Assembly (NCBI GenBank): GCA_964008075.1
Contig: CAXGAP010000006.1
Coordinates: 1 to 46,129, forward strand
DNA from: UBA724 sp964008075
Lineage (GTDB): Bacteria > Bacteroidota > Bacteroidia > Flavobacteriales > Flavobacteriaceae
Direction of reading: 5' to 3'
Length of the DNA: 46,129 nt
The translations under genes were made by a program, and so were the position numbers. The notes below the pieces were generated by a model. The model saw only the letters and a program-made list of their open reading frames with translations. It ran no database searches and had not been told where the DNA came from. Below are positions 33,618 through 42,257 of this stretch, one piece after another; position 1 is the first letter of the stretch; each line of letters begins with the position of its first letter.

Positions 33618-33923
33618 TTATACTTTAATTTCAACTTCAACTCCGCTCGGAAGCTCTAATTTCATCAACGCATCAATAGTTTTAGAAGACGAGCTGTAAA
33701 TGTCCAATAGACGTTTGTATGAGCTCAACTGAAACTGTTCGCGCGACTTCTTGTTCACGTGTGGTGAACGCAACACAGTAAAAATCTTTTTATGTGTTGG
33801 AAGTGGAATTGGTCCTGTAACCACAGCTCCTGTAGTCTTTACTGTCTTTACGATTTTCTCAGCTGATTTATCAACCAGATTGTAATCGTAGGATTTGAGC
33901 TTAATTCTAATTTTTTGACTCAT
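33618..33923 (-). CDS. rpsJ: small ribosomal subunit protein uS10
   Basis: 101 residues, dual role in the 30S head and (with NusB) in antitermination. MSQKIRIKLKSYDYNLVDKS and GPIPLPTHKKIFTVLRSPHV are diagnostic. It directly follows fusA with no tuf gene between, an arrangement I associate with Bacteroidetes. Confidence 0.98.
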   Translation of the reverse strand: MSQKIRIKLKSYDYNLVDKSAEKIVKTVKTTGAVVTGPIPLPTHKKIFTVLRSPHVNKKSREQFQLSSYKRLLDIYSSSSKTIDALMKLELPSGVEVEIKV

Positions 33924-33937
33924 TGTTTTTCAATTCT

Positions 33938-36055
33938 TTATCCGACTGTTGCGGAGATTACTTCCTCTGAGATATTTTTAGGCGTCTCTGCATAATGCGA
34001 AAACTCCATCGTTGATGTTGCGCGTCCAGATGATAATGTTCGCAATGAGGTAACATATCCAAACATTTCTGAAAGAGGAACAATTGCTTTTACCACTTTT
34101 GAACCTGCACGATCGTCCATACTATTGACTTGCCCGCGACGACGATTGAGGTCTCCGACAATGTCTCCCATATTTTCTTCAGGTGTTAACACCTCAAGTT
34201 TCATCATTGGCTCCATAATGACTGCTCCAGCAGCTCTGGCTGCTTCTTTGTAACCAAGCTTTGCTGCCAACTCAAATGACAATGAATCAGAGTCAACAGG
34301 GTGAAAGGATCCGTCTTTAAGAACTACTTTCATTGCGTCAATCTCGAATCCTGCCAATGGGCCATTATGCATGGCATCCTTGAATCCTTTTTCTACAGAT
34401 GGAATGTATTCTCTTGGGACATTGCCACCTTTAATTTCATTGACGAACTCAAGACCTTGCTTACCTTCTTCTGCAGGCTCTATCGTAAACACAATGTCGG
34501 CAAACTTACCACGTCCACCTGTCTGCTTTTTATAAACTTCTCTGTGGTCAGCTAGCTGGGTAATCGCTTCCTTGTATTCCACTTGAGGCTGACCTTGGTT
34601 GACATCGACTTTAAACTCACGACGTAAACGATCAACAATAATATCGAGGTGAAGCTCACCCATACCACTGATAATCGTTTGCCCAGATGCCTCATCCGTT
34701 TTAACTTGGAAGGTTGGGTCTTCCTCAGCGAGTTTACCAAGTGCCATACCCAATTTATCGACATCAGATTTTGTTTTTGGTTCAACTGCAATACCTATAA
34801 CAGGATCTGGAAAGTCCATACTTTCTAAAACAATAGGACTTTTTTCTGCACAAAGCGTATCACCAGTTTTAATATCTTTAAATCCAACAGCAGCACCAAT
34901 ATCTCCCGCTTCAATAAAATCAATGGCATTTTGTTTGTTGGCGTGCATTTGATAGATACGAGATATTCTTTCTTTGTTTCCTGAACGAGTGTTTAGCACA
35001 TATGAACCAGCGTCTAAACGACCCGAATAAGCTCTAAAGAACGCCAAACGTCCAACGTAAGGGTCTGTCGCGATTTTGAATGCTAAAGCCGAAAATGGGT
35101 CAGATACTGTTGGTTTTCGTGAGGTAACTTCATCTGTATCAGGATTTGTACCCTCAATCGCATCTTTGTCTTCAGGCGAAGGCAAATAACGACAAACAGC
35201 ATCCAATAAAAACTGAACACCTTTGTTTTTGAAAGCAGAACCACAAATCATAGGAATAATACTCATATCCTGGGTTGCAGCACGAAGTGCATTGTGAACC
35301 TCATCTTCAGAAATGGTTTCAGGATCTTCGAAATATTTTTCAAGAAGATTTTCGTCATATTCAGCCACAGCTTCGATAAGTTCGCCACGGAATTTTTCGA
35401 CTTCATCCTTCATGTCTTCGGGAATATCAACAACATCAAATGTTGCACCCATATTTTCTTCATGCCATATGATGGCACGATTTTTTACAAGATCAACACA
35501 GCCTTTAAAGTTATCTTCATCGCCTATAGGCAATACAATCGGTACTGCATTAGATTTGAGCATTTCCCGAACTTGCGTACAAACATTAAGAAAATTGGCT
35601 CCCTGGCGATCCATTTTATTAACAAAGCCCATTCTTGGTACTTTATAGTTGTCAGCCAATCGCCAGTTGGTTTCAGATTGCGGCTCTACACCATCAACTG
35701 CTGAAAACAAAAAGACAAGTCCATCGAGTACTCGAAGTGAACGATTGACCTCAACAGTAAAGTCAACGTGACCAGGAGTATCAATAATATTAAAGTGATA
35801 TCCCTTCGCTCCGTCAATTGGTTTTCCTTGGTCGGTTGGAAAAGTCCATTCGCAGGTAGTTGCAGCAGAGGTGATTGTGATTCCACGTTCTTGTTCTTGC
35901 TCCATCCAGTCCATGGTAGCAGCTCCATCGTGAACTTCACCTATTTTGTGACTGACACCTGTATAATATAAAATACGCTCGGTTGTCGTTGTCTTCCCAG
36001 CATCAATGTGGGCAGCAATTCCAATGTTTCTCGTAAATTTTAAATCTCTTGACAT
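33938..36055 (-). CDS. fusA: translation elongation factor G
   Basis: 705 residues. EF-G drives translocation and, with RRF, ribosome recycling. The P-loop AHIDAGKT (15-22), the switch II DTPGHVDFTVEV, the G4 motif NKMDRQGANF, and domains III-V (IIVDRLRREFKVDVNQGQPQ, EPMMKLEVLTPEENMGDI) are complete. Length is standard. It sits in the str part of the superoperon between rpsG and rpsJ. Confidence 0.98.
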   Translation of the reverse strand: MSRDLKFTRNIGIAAHIDAGKTTTTERILYYTGVSHKIGEVHDGAATMDWMEQEQERGITITSAATTCEWTFPTDQGKPIDGAKGYHFNIIDTPGHVDFTVEVNRSLRVLDGLVFLFSAVDGVEPQSETNWRLADNYKVPRMGFVNKMDRQGANFLNVCTQVREMLKSNAVPIVLPIGDEDNFKGCVDLVKNRAIIWHEENMGATFDVVDIPEDMKDEVEKFRGELIEAVAEYDENLLEKYFEDPETISEDEVHNALRAATQDMSIIPMICGSAFKNKGVQFLLDAVCRYLPSPEDKDAIEGTNPDTDEVTSRKPTVSDPFSALAFKIATDPYVGRLAFFRAYSGRLDAGSYVLNTRSGNKERISRIYQMHANKQNAIDFIEAGDIGAAVGFKDIKTGDTLCAEKSPIVLESMDFPDPVIGIAVEPKTKSDVDKLGMALGKLAEEDPTFQVKTDEASGQTIISGMGELHLDIIVDRLRREFKVDVNQGQPQVEYKEAITQLADHREVYKKQTGGRGKFADIVFTIEPAEEGKQGLEFVNEIKGGNVPREYIPSVEKGFKDAMHNGPLAGFEIDAMKVVLKDGSFHPVDSDSLSFELAAKLGYKEAARAAGAVIMEPMMKLEVLTPEENMGDIVGDLNRRRGQVNSMDDRAGSKVVKAIVPLSEMFGYVTSLRTLSSGRATSTMEFSHYAETPKNISEEVISATVG

Positions 36056-36066
36056 TATTATGTATG

Positions 36067-36543
36067 TTAAAACCTAAAGTGAGAAAATGCTTTGTTAGCT
36101 TCGGCCATTTTGTGTGTATCAATACGTTTTTTTACAGACGCACCTTCTTCTTTTGAGGCAGCGAGAATTTCGGCAGCAAGCTTTTGAGCCATTGATTTTT
36201 CGTTGCGCTTTCGTGAGAAGGAAATTAACCACTTCATAGCGGTTGATATTTTGCGATCTGGGCGGATAGGGTTTGGAATTTGAAAGGTTGCTCCACCAAT
36301 ACGACGACTACGTACTTCGACGTGTGGCATAACATTGGTCAAAGCTTCTTTCCAAATTTCTAACGCTGATTTATCATCGTCCTGTTTTTTCTCATCAACG
36401 ATGTCTATAGCGTTATAGAATATTTTAAATGCGATTGATTTTTTGCCGCTCCACATCAGATTATTTACAAATCTTGTGACAAGTTGGTCATTGAAGCGTG
36501 GGTCTGGTAACAAAGGGCGTTTTTTCGCCGATCTTTTTCTCAT
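36067..36543 (-). CDS. rpsG: small ribosomal subunit protein uS7
   Basis: 158 residues, the primary assembly protein of the 30S head. RKRSAKKRPLLPDPRFNDQL, GGATFQIPNPIRPDRK and HKMAEANKAFSHFRF are typical. Its start codon stands 2 bases after a pair of predicted hairpins. In E. coli uS7 represses its own operon by binding the equivalent rpsL-rpsG gap. Confidence 0.98.
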   Translation of the reverse strand: MRKRSAKKRPLLPDPRFNDQLVTRFVNNLMWSGKKSIAFKIFYNAIDIVDEKKQDDDKSALEIWKEALTNVMPHVEVRSRRIGGATFQIPNPIRPDRKISTAMKWLISFSRKRNEKSMAQKLAAEILAASKEEGASVKKRIDTHKMAEANKAFSHFRF

Positions 36544-36545
36544 GT

Positions 36546-36577
36546 CTCAAAATTGAGTGGTTCAAGCAAGCTTGAAC
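36546..36577 (-). promoter_or_regulatory. tandem hairpins in the rpsL-rpsG gap, candidate uS7 binding site
   Basis: On the minus strand GTTCAAG-CTTG-CTTGAAC (36577-36560, 7-bp perfect stem) is followed after 2 bases by CTCA-ATTT-TGAG (36557-36546). The rpsG ATG begins 2 bases later. No T-run follows, so it is not a terminator. Position matches the known E. coli uS7 target; the sequence itself is not obviously similar. Confidence 0.5.
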
Positions 36578-36597
36578 GTCATTGTTCTACAAATTCT

Positions 36598-36972
36598 TTA
36601 TTTTTTTGGTCGTTTGGCGCCGTATTTCGAACGTCGTTGTAGTCGTCCCTCAACCCCAGCAGTGTCTAGTGCTCCACGAACAATGTGGTAGCGAACACCT
36701 GGTAAATCCTTCACACGACCTCCACGTACGAGAACAATCGAGTGTTCTTGAAGGTTGTGTCCTTCTCCGGGGATGTAGGCATTAACCTCATTGCCATTGG
36801 TTAGTCTGACACGAGCCACCTTACGCATGGCGGAATTAGGCTTTTTCGGAGTTGTCGTATACACACGAGTGCAAACCCCACGTCTTTGTGGGCAAGCATC
36901 AAGTGCCGCAGATTTACTCTTTTTTGAAAGATCTGTTCTTCCTTTACGAACGAGTTGCGAGATTGTTGGCAT
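36598..36972 (-). CDS. rpsL: small ribosomal subunit protein uS12
   Basis: 124 residues at the decoding centre. Lys43 (TTPKKPNSAMRK) and Lys88 (GGRVKDLPGVRYH) are the wild-type residues whose changes give streptomycin resistance in other bacteria, and Asp89, the methylthiolation site, is present. It is the first gene of the superoperon, with a promoter box 36 bases upstream. Confidence 0.98.
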   Translation of the reverse strand: MPTISQLVRKGRTDLSKKSKSAALDACPQRRGVCTRVYTTTPKKPNSAMRKVARVRLTNGNEVNAYIPGEGHNLQEHSIVLVRGGRVKDLPGVRYHIVRGALDTAGVEGRLQRRSKYGAKRPKK

Positions 36973-37008
36973 ACTACTAATTAGTTTCTTCCCTTATTTT
37001 AAGGGCTG

Positions 37009-37016
37009 CAAATGTA
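37009..37016 (-). promoter_or_regulatory. -7 promoter box of the ribosomal-protein superoperon
   Basis: TACATTTG on the minus strand is a perfect TAnnTTTG match and ends 36 bases before the rpsL ATG. T-rich sequence replaces a clear TTTG at -33. A small hairpin follows in the leader. Confidence 0.65.
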
Positions 37017-37111
37017 GTATTAATTTTTAATTAAAAAAAAACATGATTGCCAATTTTTTGTATTGTAGAAAAAAATTCGTTTCAGATAAATTTTTAAAAT
37101 TTAAACAAATG

Positions 37112-37143
37112 TTTGTTTTATTAACAAAAAGTTAACATATTTG
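37112..37143 (+). promoter_or_regulatory. promoter of the susCD operon
   Basis: TTTG (37112-37115) and CATATTTG (37136-37143) are 20 bases apart. This is a full -33 element plus a -7 box with one mismatch to TAnnTTTG. The box ends 24 bases before the susC ATG. Confidence 0.6.
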
Positions 37144-37167
37144 CCTATTCCTATAATTATAAAACAT

Positions 37168-40100
37168 ATGAAAACTAAATTAAATCTAATATTAACGTCA
37201 TTACTATTCTTATTAGGTGTTGTCGCTTTCGCACAGCAATCCGTAACAGGAACCGTAACAGACGAATCTGGTGCACCAATTCCTGGAGCTACCATTTTAA
37301 ATGAAAATAATTCAAATGCAACAACTTCTGATTTTGATGGTAATTTTACAATCAATGCAGAACTTGGTGAAGAACTTACGGTTAGTTACGTTGGTTACAA
37401 TCAGAGTTCCATTGAAGTGACCTCTATGTCCTTAAATGTTACGCTGACTTCATCAACCAAGCTTGATGAAGTAGTTGTCACTGGTGTTTCCGTTGGAACA
37501 AGTGTTAAGAAACTTGGTTTTTCCCTTGGAAAAGTTAGTGGTGAAGAACTTCAAACAGTTCCTGGAAGTGATGTAGCAAATGCACTTAGAGGTAAAATTT
37601 CGGGTGTGAGAATTGTTCAGCCCTCTGGAAATCCATCTTCGACTGCTTCAATTCGTTTGAGAGGTTCAACCTCAATTAGTGGCAGCCAATCTCCATTAAT
37701 TTTGATTGATGGTATCCCATCAAATGGCACTAGACTGAGTGATATTCCTGTTGAAGATGTGCAATCTATAGAGGTAGTTAAAGGTTCCGCTGGTTCAGCT
37801 ATCTATGGCTCACTCGCTGGTAATGGTGCTATTAATATTATTACAAAGAAAGGTGATAGAAACCAGTCTCCTAAAGTTACTATTTCATATGAATACAGTT
37901 CATCTTCATTAAATAGTGATTACCCTACTGCCAATAGTCATATGTACAAAAATGACCCCGAAGGTGTTCGAAATGGTGACTGGGATAATGATCCCTCAAC
38001 ACCAGATACTTCTAACTTTGGGTTTTTACTTTCAGGTGGAAATAGGGTTTTAGATACTGACGCTAATGGAGTCACGCTCTTTGATAACCCATATTTATCA
38101 CAAACTTATGACGCTACAGATATTTACACTTCACAGCCTAACCAAACTGTAACAGCTTCTGTACGTGGAGGCGGTGAAAATTCTAACTATTATGTATCTT
38201 TCCAAAACTTAGAGCAAAGTGGTATACTTGAAAATGTACCTACTTACTCTAGAACAAGTTTTAGAACAAACTTCCAGACAGATATTTCTGATGAAACATC
38301 CCTTGATGTTTCTGCTGCAAGCTACAGATCAAAAGGATTTAGTCTAGATGAACAAGGACAAGGAGGTACTAATGCTTTCTACTCAGCACTTATCGCTGAG
38401 CCCTTCATCAATCTGAATGAAAAGGATGAAAATGGTCAATACAAAGCTACACCATCTGGATACTCTGTACAGGGTGCAAATTTCCAAAACCCAAACTATT
38501 TCACACAACAGATCAACTTTGGATTTGATGAATCAAGACTTGTTGGGGGTTTGAGACTTAACCATAAATTTTCAGATGATTTGTCATTTGATTTTGTACA
38601 ATCCATTGACAAAAGAAATAATAAATCAATTGTTTATTATCCTGACGGTTTTCAGACAACCACTCCAAGTGCAACTTTAAATGATGGTAGTATTACAGAA
38701 AGTGCCGATCAATATTCACTTGCAACTACTAATGCTAATATTAGGTATACTCTAGTAGATACACAGGACTTAAGTGTAGATCTAGTTGGATCAGCTAATT
38801 ATTTAAAATCATCTTACGAATCTCTTGTAGCAAGTGGTTATGAATTTATTGCTAAAGGAGTGATCAACGTCGAAAATACTGTTAAGGAAAATCAGTCATT
38901 AAGCTCTGAAAGAAGAGAGACTGTTCAAAGAAGTTTATCTGTTAATAGTTTAATTGATTATAAGGATAAACTAATTTTAGATGCATTAATCAAAAATGAT
39001 GAATCATCCCTGTATGGTGAAGATGAAAGATCTAGAGTTTACGGAAGAGGATCATTAACATACAGAATCTCAGAAGATTTTGATCTTGGTGATATTAACG
39101 AAATGAAAATTAGAGCATCTTATGGTACTTCAGGTTCTAATCCATCTTTTTATGCTCAATACGAAACATTTTCGGTAACAGCTTCTGGAATTAGTCCTGG
39201 GATTCTTGGAAACAAAAATTTGCTACCCTCTGTTGTGGCAGAAACTGAAGTTGGAATTAATTTGCAATACAAAAATAATTTTAATTTTGAGCTAACTTAT
39301 TCAGATACAAATGTAAAAGATGATGTTATCTTAGTTCCACTCAGTGGTGTCGCAGGTTATTCTGCTCAATTTCAAAACATTGGTGAAATTAACACTAAAT
39401 ATATTGAAGCTTCTTTGGGCGGTGAATTAATGAATAAAAATGACATGCGTTTATCATTTAATTTAAACTTTGATACTGGTACACAGGAAATTACAAACCT
39501 TGGAGATGTACCGGCATATACAAGAAGTGGTCTTGGTGCAGTTGACATATTCAGAGTTGAAGCAGGAAAACCCTACGGTACTATGTATGGTTATCAATAT
39601 GCCACTTCTCTTAGTGATTTAACTGTTACTGATGGTGTTGTTATGAATAATGCTGCGAGTAATGCATTGGCTGGAGGTCAGCATGGTACAGACGCGTACT
39701 CAATCAATGAGCACGGATATGTTGTTCACACAGCTGATATTGGTACTTCCGCTGAATCTCCATTAGTATTGTATGACTCAGAAAATTCTCAAGATCTCGT
39801 AAGTGAAATTGGTAACACAAATCCTGATTTCAATGTTGGTTTTTCAACTAACTTCAAGTACAATGACTTTGGTTTGTATATGTTGATTGACTATCAACAT
39901 GGAGGTGACATATATAATTACACACGTCAGCTCATGTATTACAATGTACGTCATGGCGATTTGCCAGAATATGCTTCATTAAGCAAAGATCAGAACTATG
40001 CTCAGAATCTTTATTATCAGTCTAGGCCAAATTCTCACTTTGTTGAAGATGGTACCTACATGAAATTAAGAGAAGTTGCTCTTTCTTATGATATTAATAA

Positions 40101-40284
40101 TCCTGTAGATTTTATCGATAGAATTGGTCTCAAAGTTTCTGGTATAAATTTATTAACTATTACAGATTATACAGGTTGGGATCCTGAAGTTGCAATTAGC
40201 ACAAACCCAACAAACTTTAGGTTAGATGAATACTCTTATCCTAATTTCAGTACATTTTTAACAACAGTAACAATTAATTTTTAA
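37168..40284 (+). CDS. SusC/RagA family TonB-dependent outer-membrane transporter
   Basis: A 1038-residue outer-membrane active transporter that works with its SusD lid and TonB energy to import oligomeric nutrients. The ATG at 37168 starts a signal peptide (KLNLILTSLLFLLGVVAFA, cut before QQ). A CarboxypepD_reg-like domain (about 25-100) is followed by the LDEVVVTG segment and the plug (SGVRIVQPSG, IRLRGSTSISG, SIEVVKGSAGSAIYGS). The 22-strand barrel ends in the terminal Phe. SusD begins 2 bases later. Substrate is unknown, but a protease downstream suggests peptides. Arginine is mostly AGA here, unlike rarA. Confidence 0.93.
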   Translation: MKTKLNLILTSLLFLLGVVAFAQQSVTGTVTDESGAPIPGATILNENNSNATTSDFDGNFTINAELGEELTVSYVGYNQSSIEVTSMSLNVTLTSSTKLDEVVVTGVSVGTSVKKLGFSLGKVSGEELQTVPGSDVANALRGKISGVRIVQPSGNPSSTASIRLRGSTSISGSQSPLILIDGIPSNGTRLSDIPVEDVQSIEVVKGSAGSAIYGSLAGNGAINIITKKGDRNQSPKVTISYEYSSSSLNSDYPTANSHMYKNDPEGVRNGDWDNDPSTPDTSNFGFLLSGGNRVLDTDANGVTLFDNPYLSQTYDATDIYTSQPNQTVTASVRGGGENSNYYVSFQNLEQSGILENVPTYSRTSFRTNFQTDISDETSLDVSAASYRSKGFSLDEQGQGGTNAFYSALIAEPFINLNEKDENGQYKATPSGYSVQGANFQNPNYFTQQINFGFDESRLVGGLRLNHKFSDDLSFDFVQSIDKRNNKSIVYYPDGFQTTTPSATLNDGSITESADQYSLATTNANIRYTLVDTQDLSVDLVGSANYLKSSYESLVASGYEFIAKGVINVENTVKENQSLSSERRETVQRSLSVNSLIDYKDKLILDALIKNDESSLYGEDERSRVYGRGSLTYRISEDFDLGDINEMKIRASYGTSGSNPSFYAQYETFSVTASGISPGILGNKNLLPSVVAETEVGINLQYKNNFNFELTYSDTNVKDDVILVPLSGVAGYSAQFQNIGEINTKYIEASLGGELMNKNDMRLSFNLNFDTGTQEITNLGDVPAYTRSGLGAVDIFRVEAGKPYGTMYGYQYATSLSDLTVTDGVVMNNAASNALAGGQHGTDAYSINEHGYVVHTADIGTSAESPLVLYDSENSQDLVSEIGNTNPDFNVGFSTNFKYNDFGLYMLIDYQHGGDIYNYTRQLMYYNVRHGDLPEYASLSKDQNYAQNLYYQSRPNSHFVEDGTYMKLREVALSYDINNPVDFIDRIGLKVSGINLLTITDYTGWDPEVAISTNPTNFRLDEYSYPNFSTFLTTVTINF

Positions 40285-40286
40285 TT

Positions 40287-41777
40287 ATGAATTCAATCAA
40301 ATTTTATAGTAGAATACTTACTTTTACACTTCTACTCGTTTTCACAATATCATGTGAGGATTTTGAAGTTGAAAATCAAAATGCGCCTGATAAAGATCGT
40401 GCTCTAGCACAAGACAGTGACATCGTATCATTAATTGATGGTTCTGTTACTGATATGTTAGGAACAACAATTACGCTTTGGGGTGTGCATTATGATGGAC
40501 TAGCTGATCAAATTACATCAACAAATGCATATCTTGATTTTTGGGGATTTACAGACCAGCCAAGAAGGCCGCTGAACAATAATCCAACTAATAGTGATTT
40601 ATATCCTATTTCGGCACCATGGAACAGCTTTAACTCTTACATATATAATGCTAATTCTGTTTTAAGTCTCATTGATGGTGGTAAAAAGCTAATGGTTGGT
40701 GGAGTTGACAAAACTCTAGAGAAAGAGGTTGCTGCATATTTCGTTCGTGGAATATCTTTGGGTTTCATTGGCCTTGTTTATGATCAGGCATACAGAGTTA
40801 CACAAGATTCAGACCTTGCATCTCTTGAATTTGAAGGTTACACTGATATTATTAATTATGCAGTCTCTGACTTAGAAAAGGCAGCGACTCTTGCTGGATC
40901 TTCTGTATCACTAAGAGTTTATGATGGTGGAACAGTAAGTAATAGTGAACTTGTATCAGTTGCACACTCTTATGCTGCTAAGTTTTTAATGGGAGCTGCC
41001 AGAACAAATGCTGAATCTGTCGATTACGATAAGGTTCTTACTCATATCGCAAGTGGAATATCTGCTGACTTTGATCCCGGTGCAAAGAATGGAATTATAT
41101 TTAATAATTACCAAGACTGGGCTACCTACACATTAGGTACGGGTGCTGCTTACCTTCCTGTAGACCAAAAAATTGCATATTTAGCCGAGGGTGATGCTAC
41201 CACTCAGCCTATGGATTATCCAACTGACGAGTCAGTAATCCTTGGTGCAATTTCTAATACATCCGATCCAAGAATTGAAAATTATTTTGCTCATACGGCT
41301 GACTTTGGTTATTTAAATCCAGCCCGTGGTAGACATCTATTTTCAAATACTAGAAATGTTAGGTTTTTTACTGGAAATGACAGAAACTTTGATGGTGCTT
41401 CTTTAAATCTTTTCCCTTTAGCAGAATTACATCTTTTAAAAGCTGAAGCTCAATTAAAGAAAGGTGATCTTAGTGGTGCAAAGGCAACTTTAGATGCATC
41501 AGCTAGAGGTACTGCTGGTTTAACAACTGACGCTACTGCGACTGGAATAGCCAAGGCTCTTTTGTACGAATATTCAATTGAAATGCATTTAAATGGTTCT
41601 GCTGGAACTAACTATTATTTCATGAGAAGACACGATTTGTTACAAAAAGGTACTCCTTTACACTTCCCAGTCCCAGCAACTGAACTAGAAATCACAGGAG
41701 ATAAATTTTACACGTTTGGTGGTGACGGAGCAGGAAATCCAGCAACTGCACCAGGCCCAGGATGGAAAGGTTTATAA
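40287..41777 (+). CDS. SusD/RagB family nutrient-binding outer-membrane lipoprotein
   Basis: 496 residues forming the surface lid of the SusC channel. The lipoprotein signal ends LLLVFTISC with Cys23 as lipid site, and the acidic residues that follow (CEDFE) fit the flavobacterial surface-export rule. The helical TPR-like regions and the late RagB segment LFPLAELHLLKAEAQLKKGD are typical. The C-terminus ends in a glycine/proline-rich stretch. It is co-transcribed with SusC, and a terminator begins about 40 bases after its stop. Confidence 0.93.
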   Translation: MNSIKFYSRILTFTLLLVFTISCEDFEVENQNAPDKDRALAQDSDIVSLIDGSVTDMLGTTITLWGVHYDGLADQITSTNAYLDFWGFTDQPRRPLNNNPTNSDLYPISAPWNSFNSYIYNANSVLSLIDGGKKLMVGGVDKTLEKEVAAYFVRGISLGFIGLVYDQAYRVTQDSDLASLEFEGYTDIINYAVSDLEKAATLAGSSVSLRVYDGGTVSNSELVSVAHSYAAKFLMGAARTNAESVDYDKVLTHIASGISADFDPGAKNGIIFNNYQDWATYTLGTGAAYLPVDQKIAYLAEGDATTQPMDYPTDESVILGAISNTSDPRIENYFAHTADFGYLNPARGRHLFSNTRNVRFFTGNDRNFDGASLNLFPLAELHLLKAEAQLKKGDLSGAKATLDASARGTAGLTTDATATGIAKALLYEYSIEMHLNGSAGTNYYFMRRHDLLQKGTPLHFPVPATELEITGDKFYTFGGDGAGNPATAPGPGWKGL

Positions 41778-41789
41778 TTTAAAATAAAA

Positions 41790-42257
41790 GTGAGAACTCA
41801 CTATATTAAATACTTTAAAGAGTCCCTTTTTTTAGGGGCTCTTTTGTTTTTCCTTATAACTACGAGTTGTACTGAAAATAAAGAAAACAATATCACTACT
41901 ATGATTACTTTCGATGAGTATAAAATCAATACGATTGTACAAGGGGATAGCTTCTATATCGACGATTTAAAAGCTATTCACTCAAAAAATGTAGATACTG
42001 TAGTAGGCCCAAAAGAAATTGTTTTACCCTCATACCTTTACGAAGTTTACACTGATGAAAATAATTTGATGAGGGGCGTTGTAAAAACAGATAAAATACA
42101 ACTGGCAAAATTACTATCTAAAGGTCTTTTAAAAAATGGATATCAAATAATTAATCCGTTATCAATAGATCTTGAAGGGAAAATTTATATAACATCAAAT
42201 AAAAAATTAAACATAAAAAAGACTAATGATTTTCCACTTATTTTCATTCAGAATTAA
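41790..42257 (+). CDS. small predicted lipoprotein of unknown function
   Basis: I do not recognise the family. From the GTG at 41790 the protein has 155 residues, with a lipoprotein signal (KESLFLGALLFFLITTSC, Cys27) and a polar mature part without obvious domains. A terminator hairpin coincides with the signal-peptide codons. An alternative start, ATG at 41901 (MITFDEYKIN), would give a 118-residue protein without signal. The end overlaps the start of the protease gene by 32 bases, so the two are probably translated together. It could be a partner or inhibitor of the protease; that is speculation. Confidence 0.6.
   Translation: MRTHYIKYFKESLFLGALLFFLITTSCTENKENNITTMITFDEYKINTIVQGDSFYIDDLKAIHSKNVDTVVGPKEIVLPSYLYEVYTDENNLMRGVVKTDKIQLAKLLSKGLLKNGYQIINPLSIDLEGKIYITSNKKLNIKKTNDFPLIFIQN
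41817..41852 (+). terminator. rho-independent terminator after susCD, inside the next open frame
   Basis: A 10-bp stem with one G-U pair (AAAGAGTCCC / GGGGCTCTTT), an 8-base T-rich loop and a T-rich tail (interrupted by one G) form a good terminator 40 bases after the susD stop. It lies within codons of the small lipoprotein's signal peptide. Confidence 0.75.

Larger units (their letters stand above)
36973..37167. other. divergent control region between the ribosomal superoperon and susC
   Basis: This 195-base, very AT-rich region is the longest gap in the window. It holds the rpsL promoter box, a small leader stem (CCCTT-AAAAT-AAGGG, 37005-36991, minus strand) and the susC promoter. Between them lie A/T runs that could act as UP-like elements. 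No RNA gene was seen. Confidence 0.6.

Noticed and set aside
33582..33618. ATTGG/CCAAT pairing in the rpsJ-rplC gap as a regulatory stem
   Set aside because: Only 5 bp across a large loop in an AT-rich gap; expected by chance.
36560..36577. rpsL-rpsG hairpin as a rho-independent terminator
   Set aside because: No T-tract follows in either direction, and the operon clearly continues; a translational role fits better.
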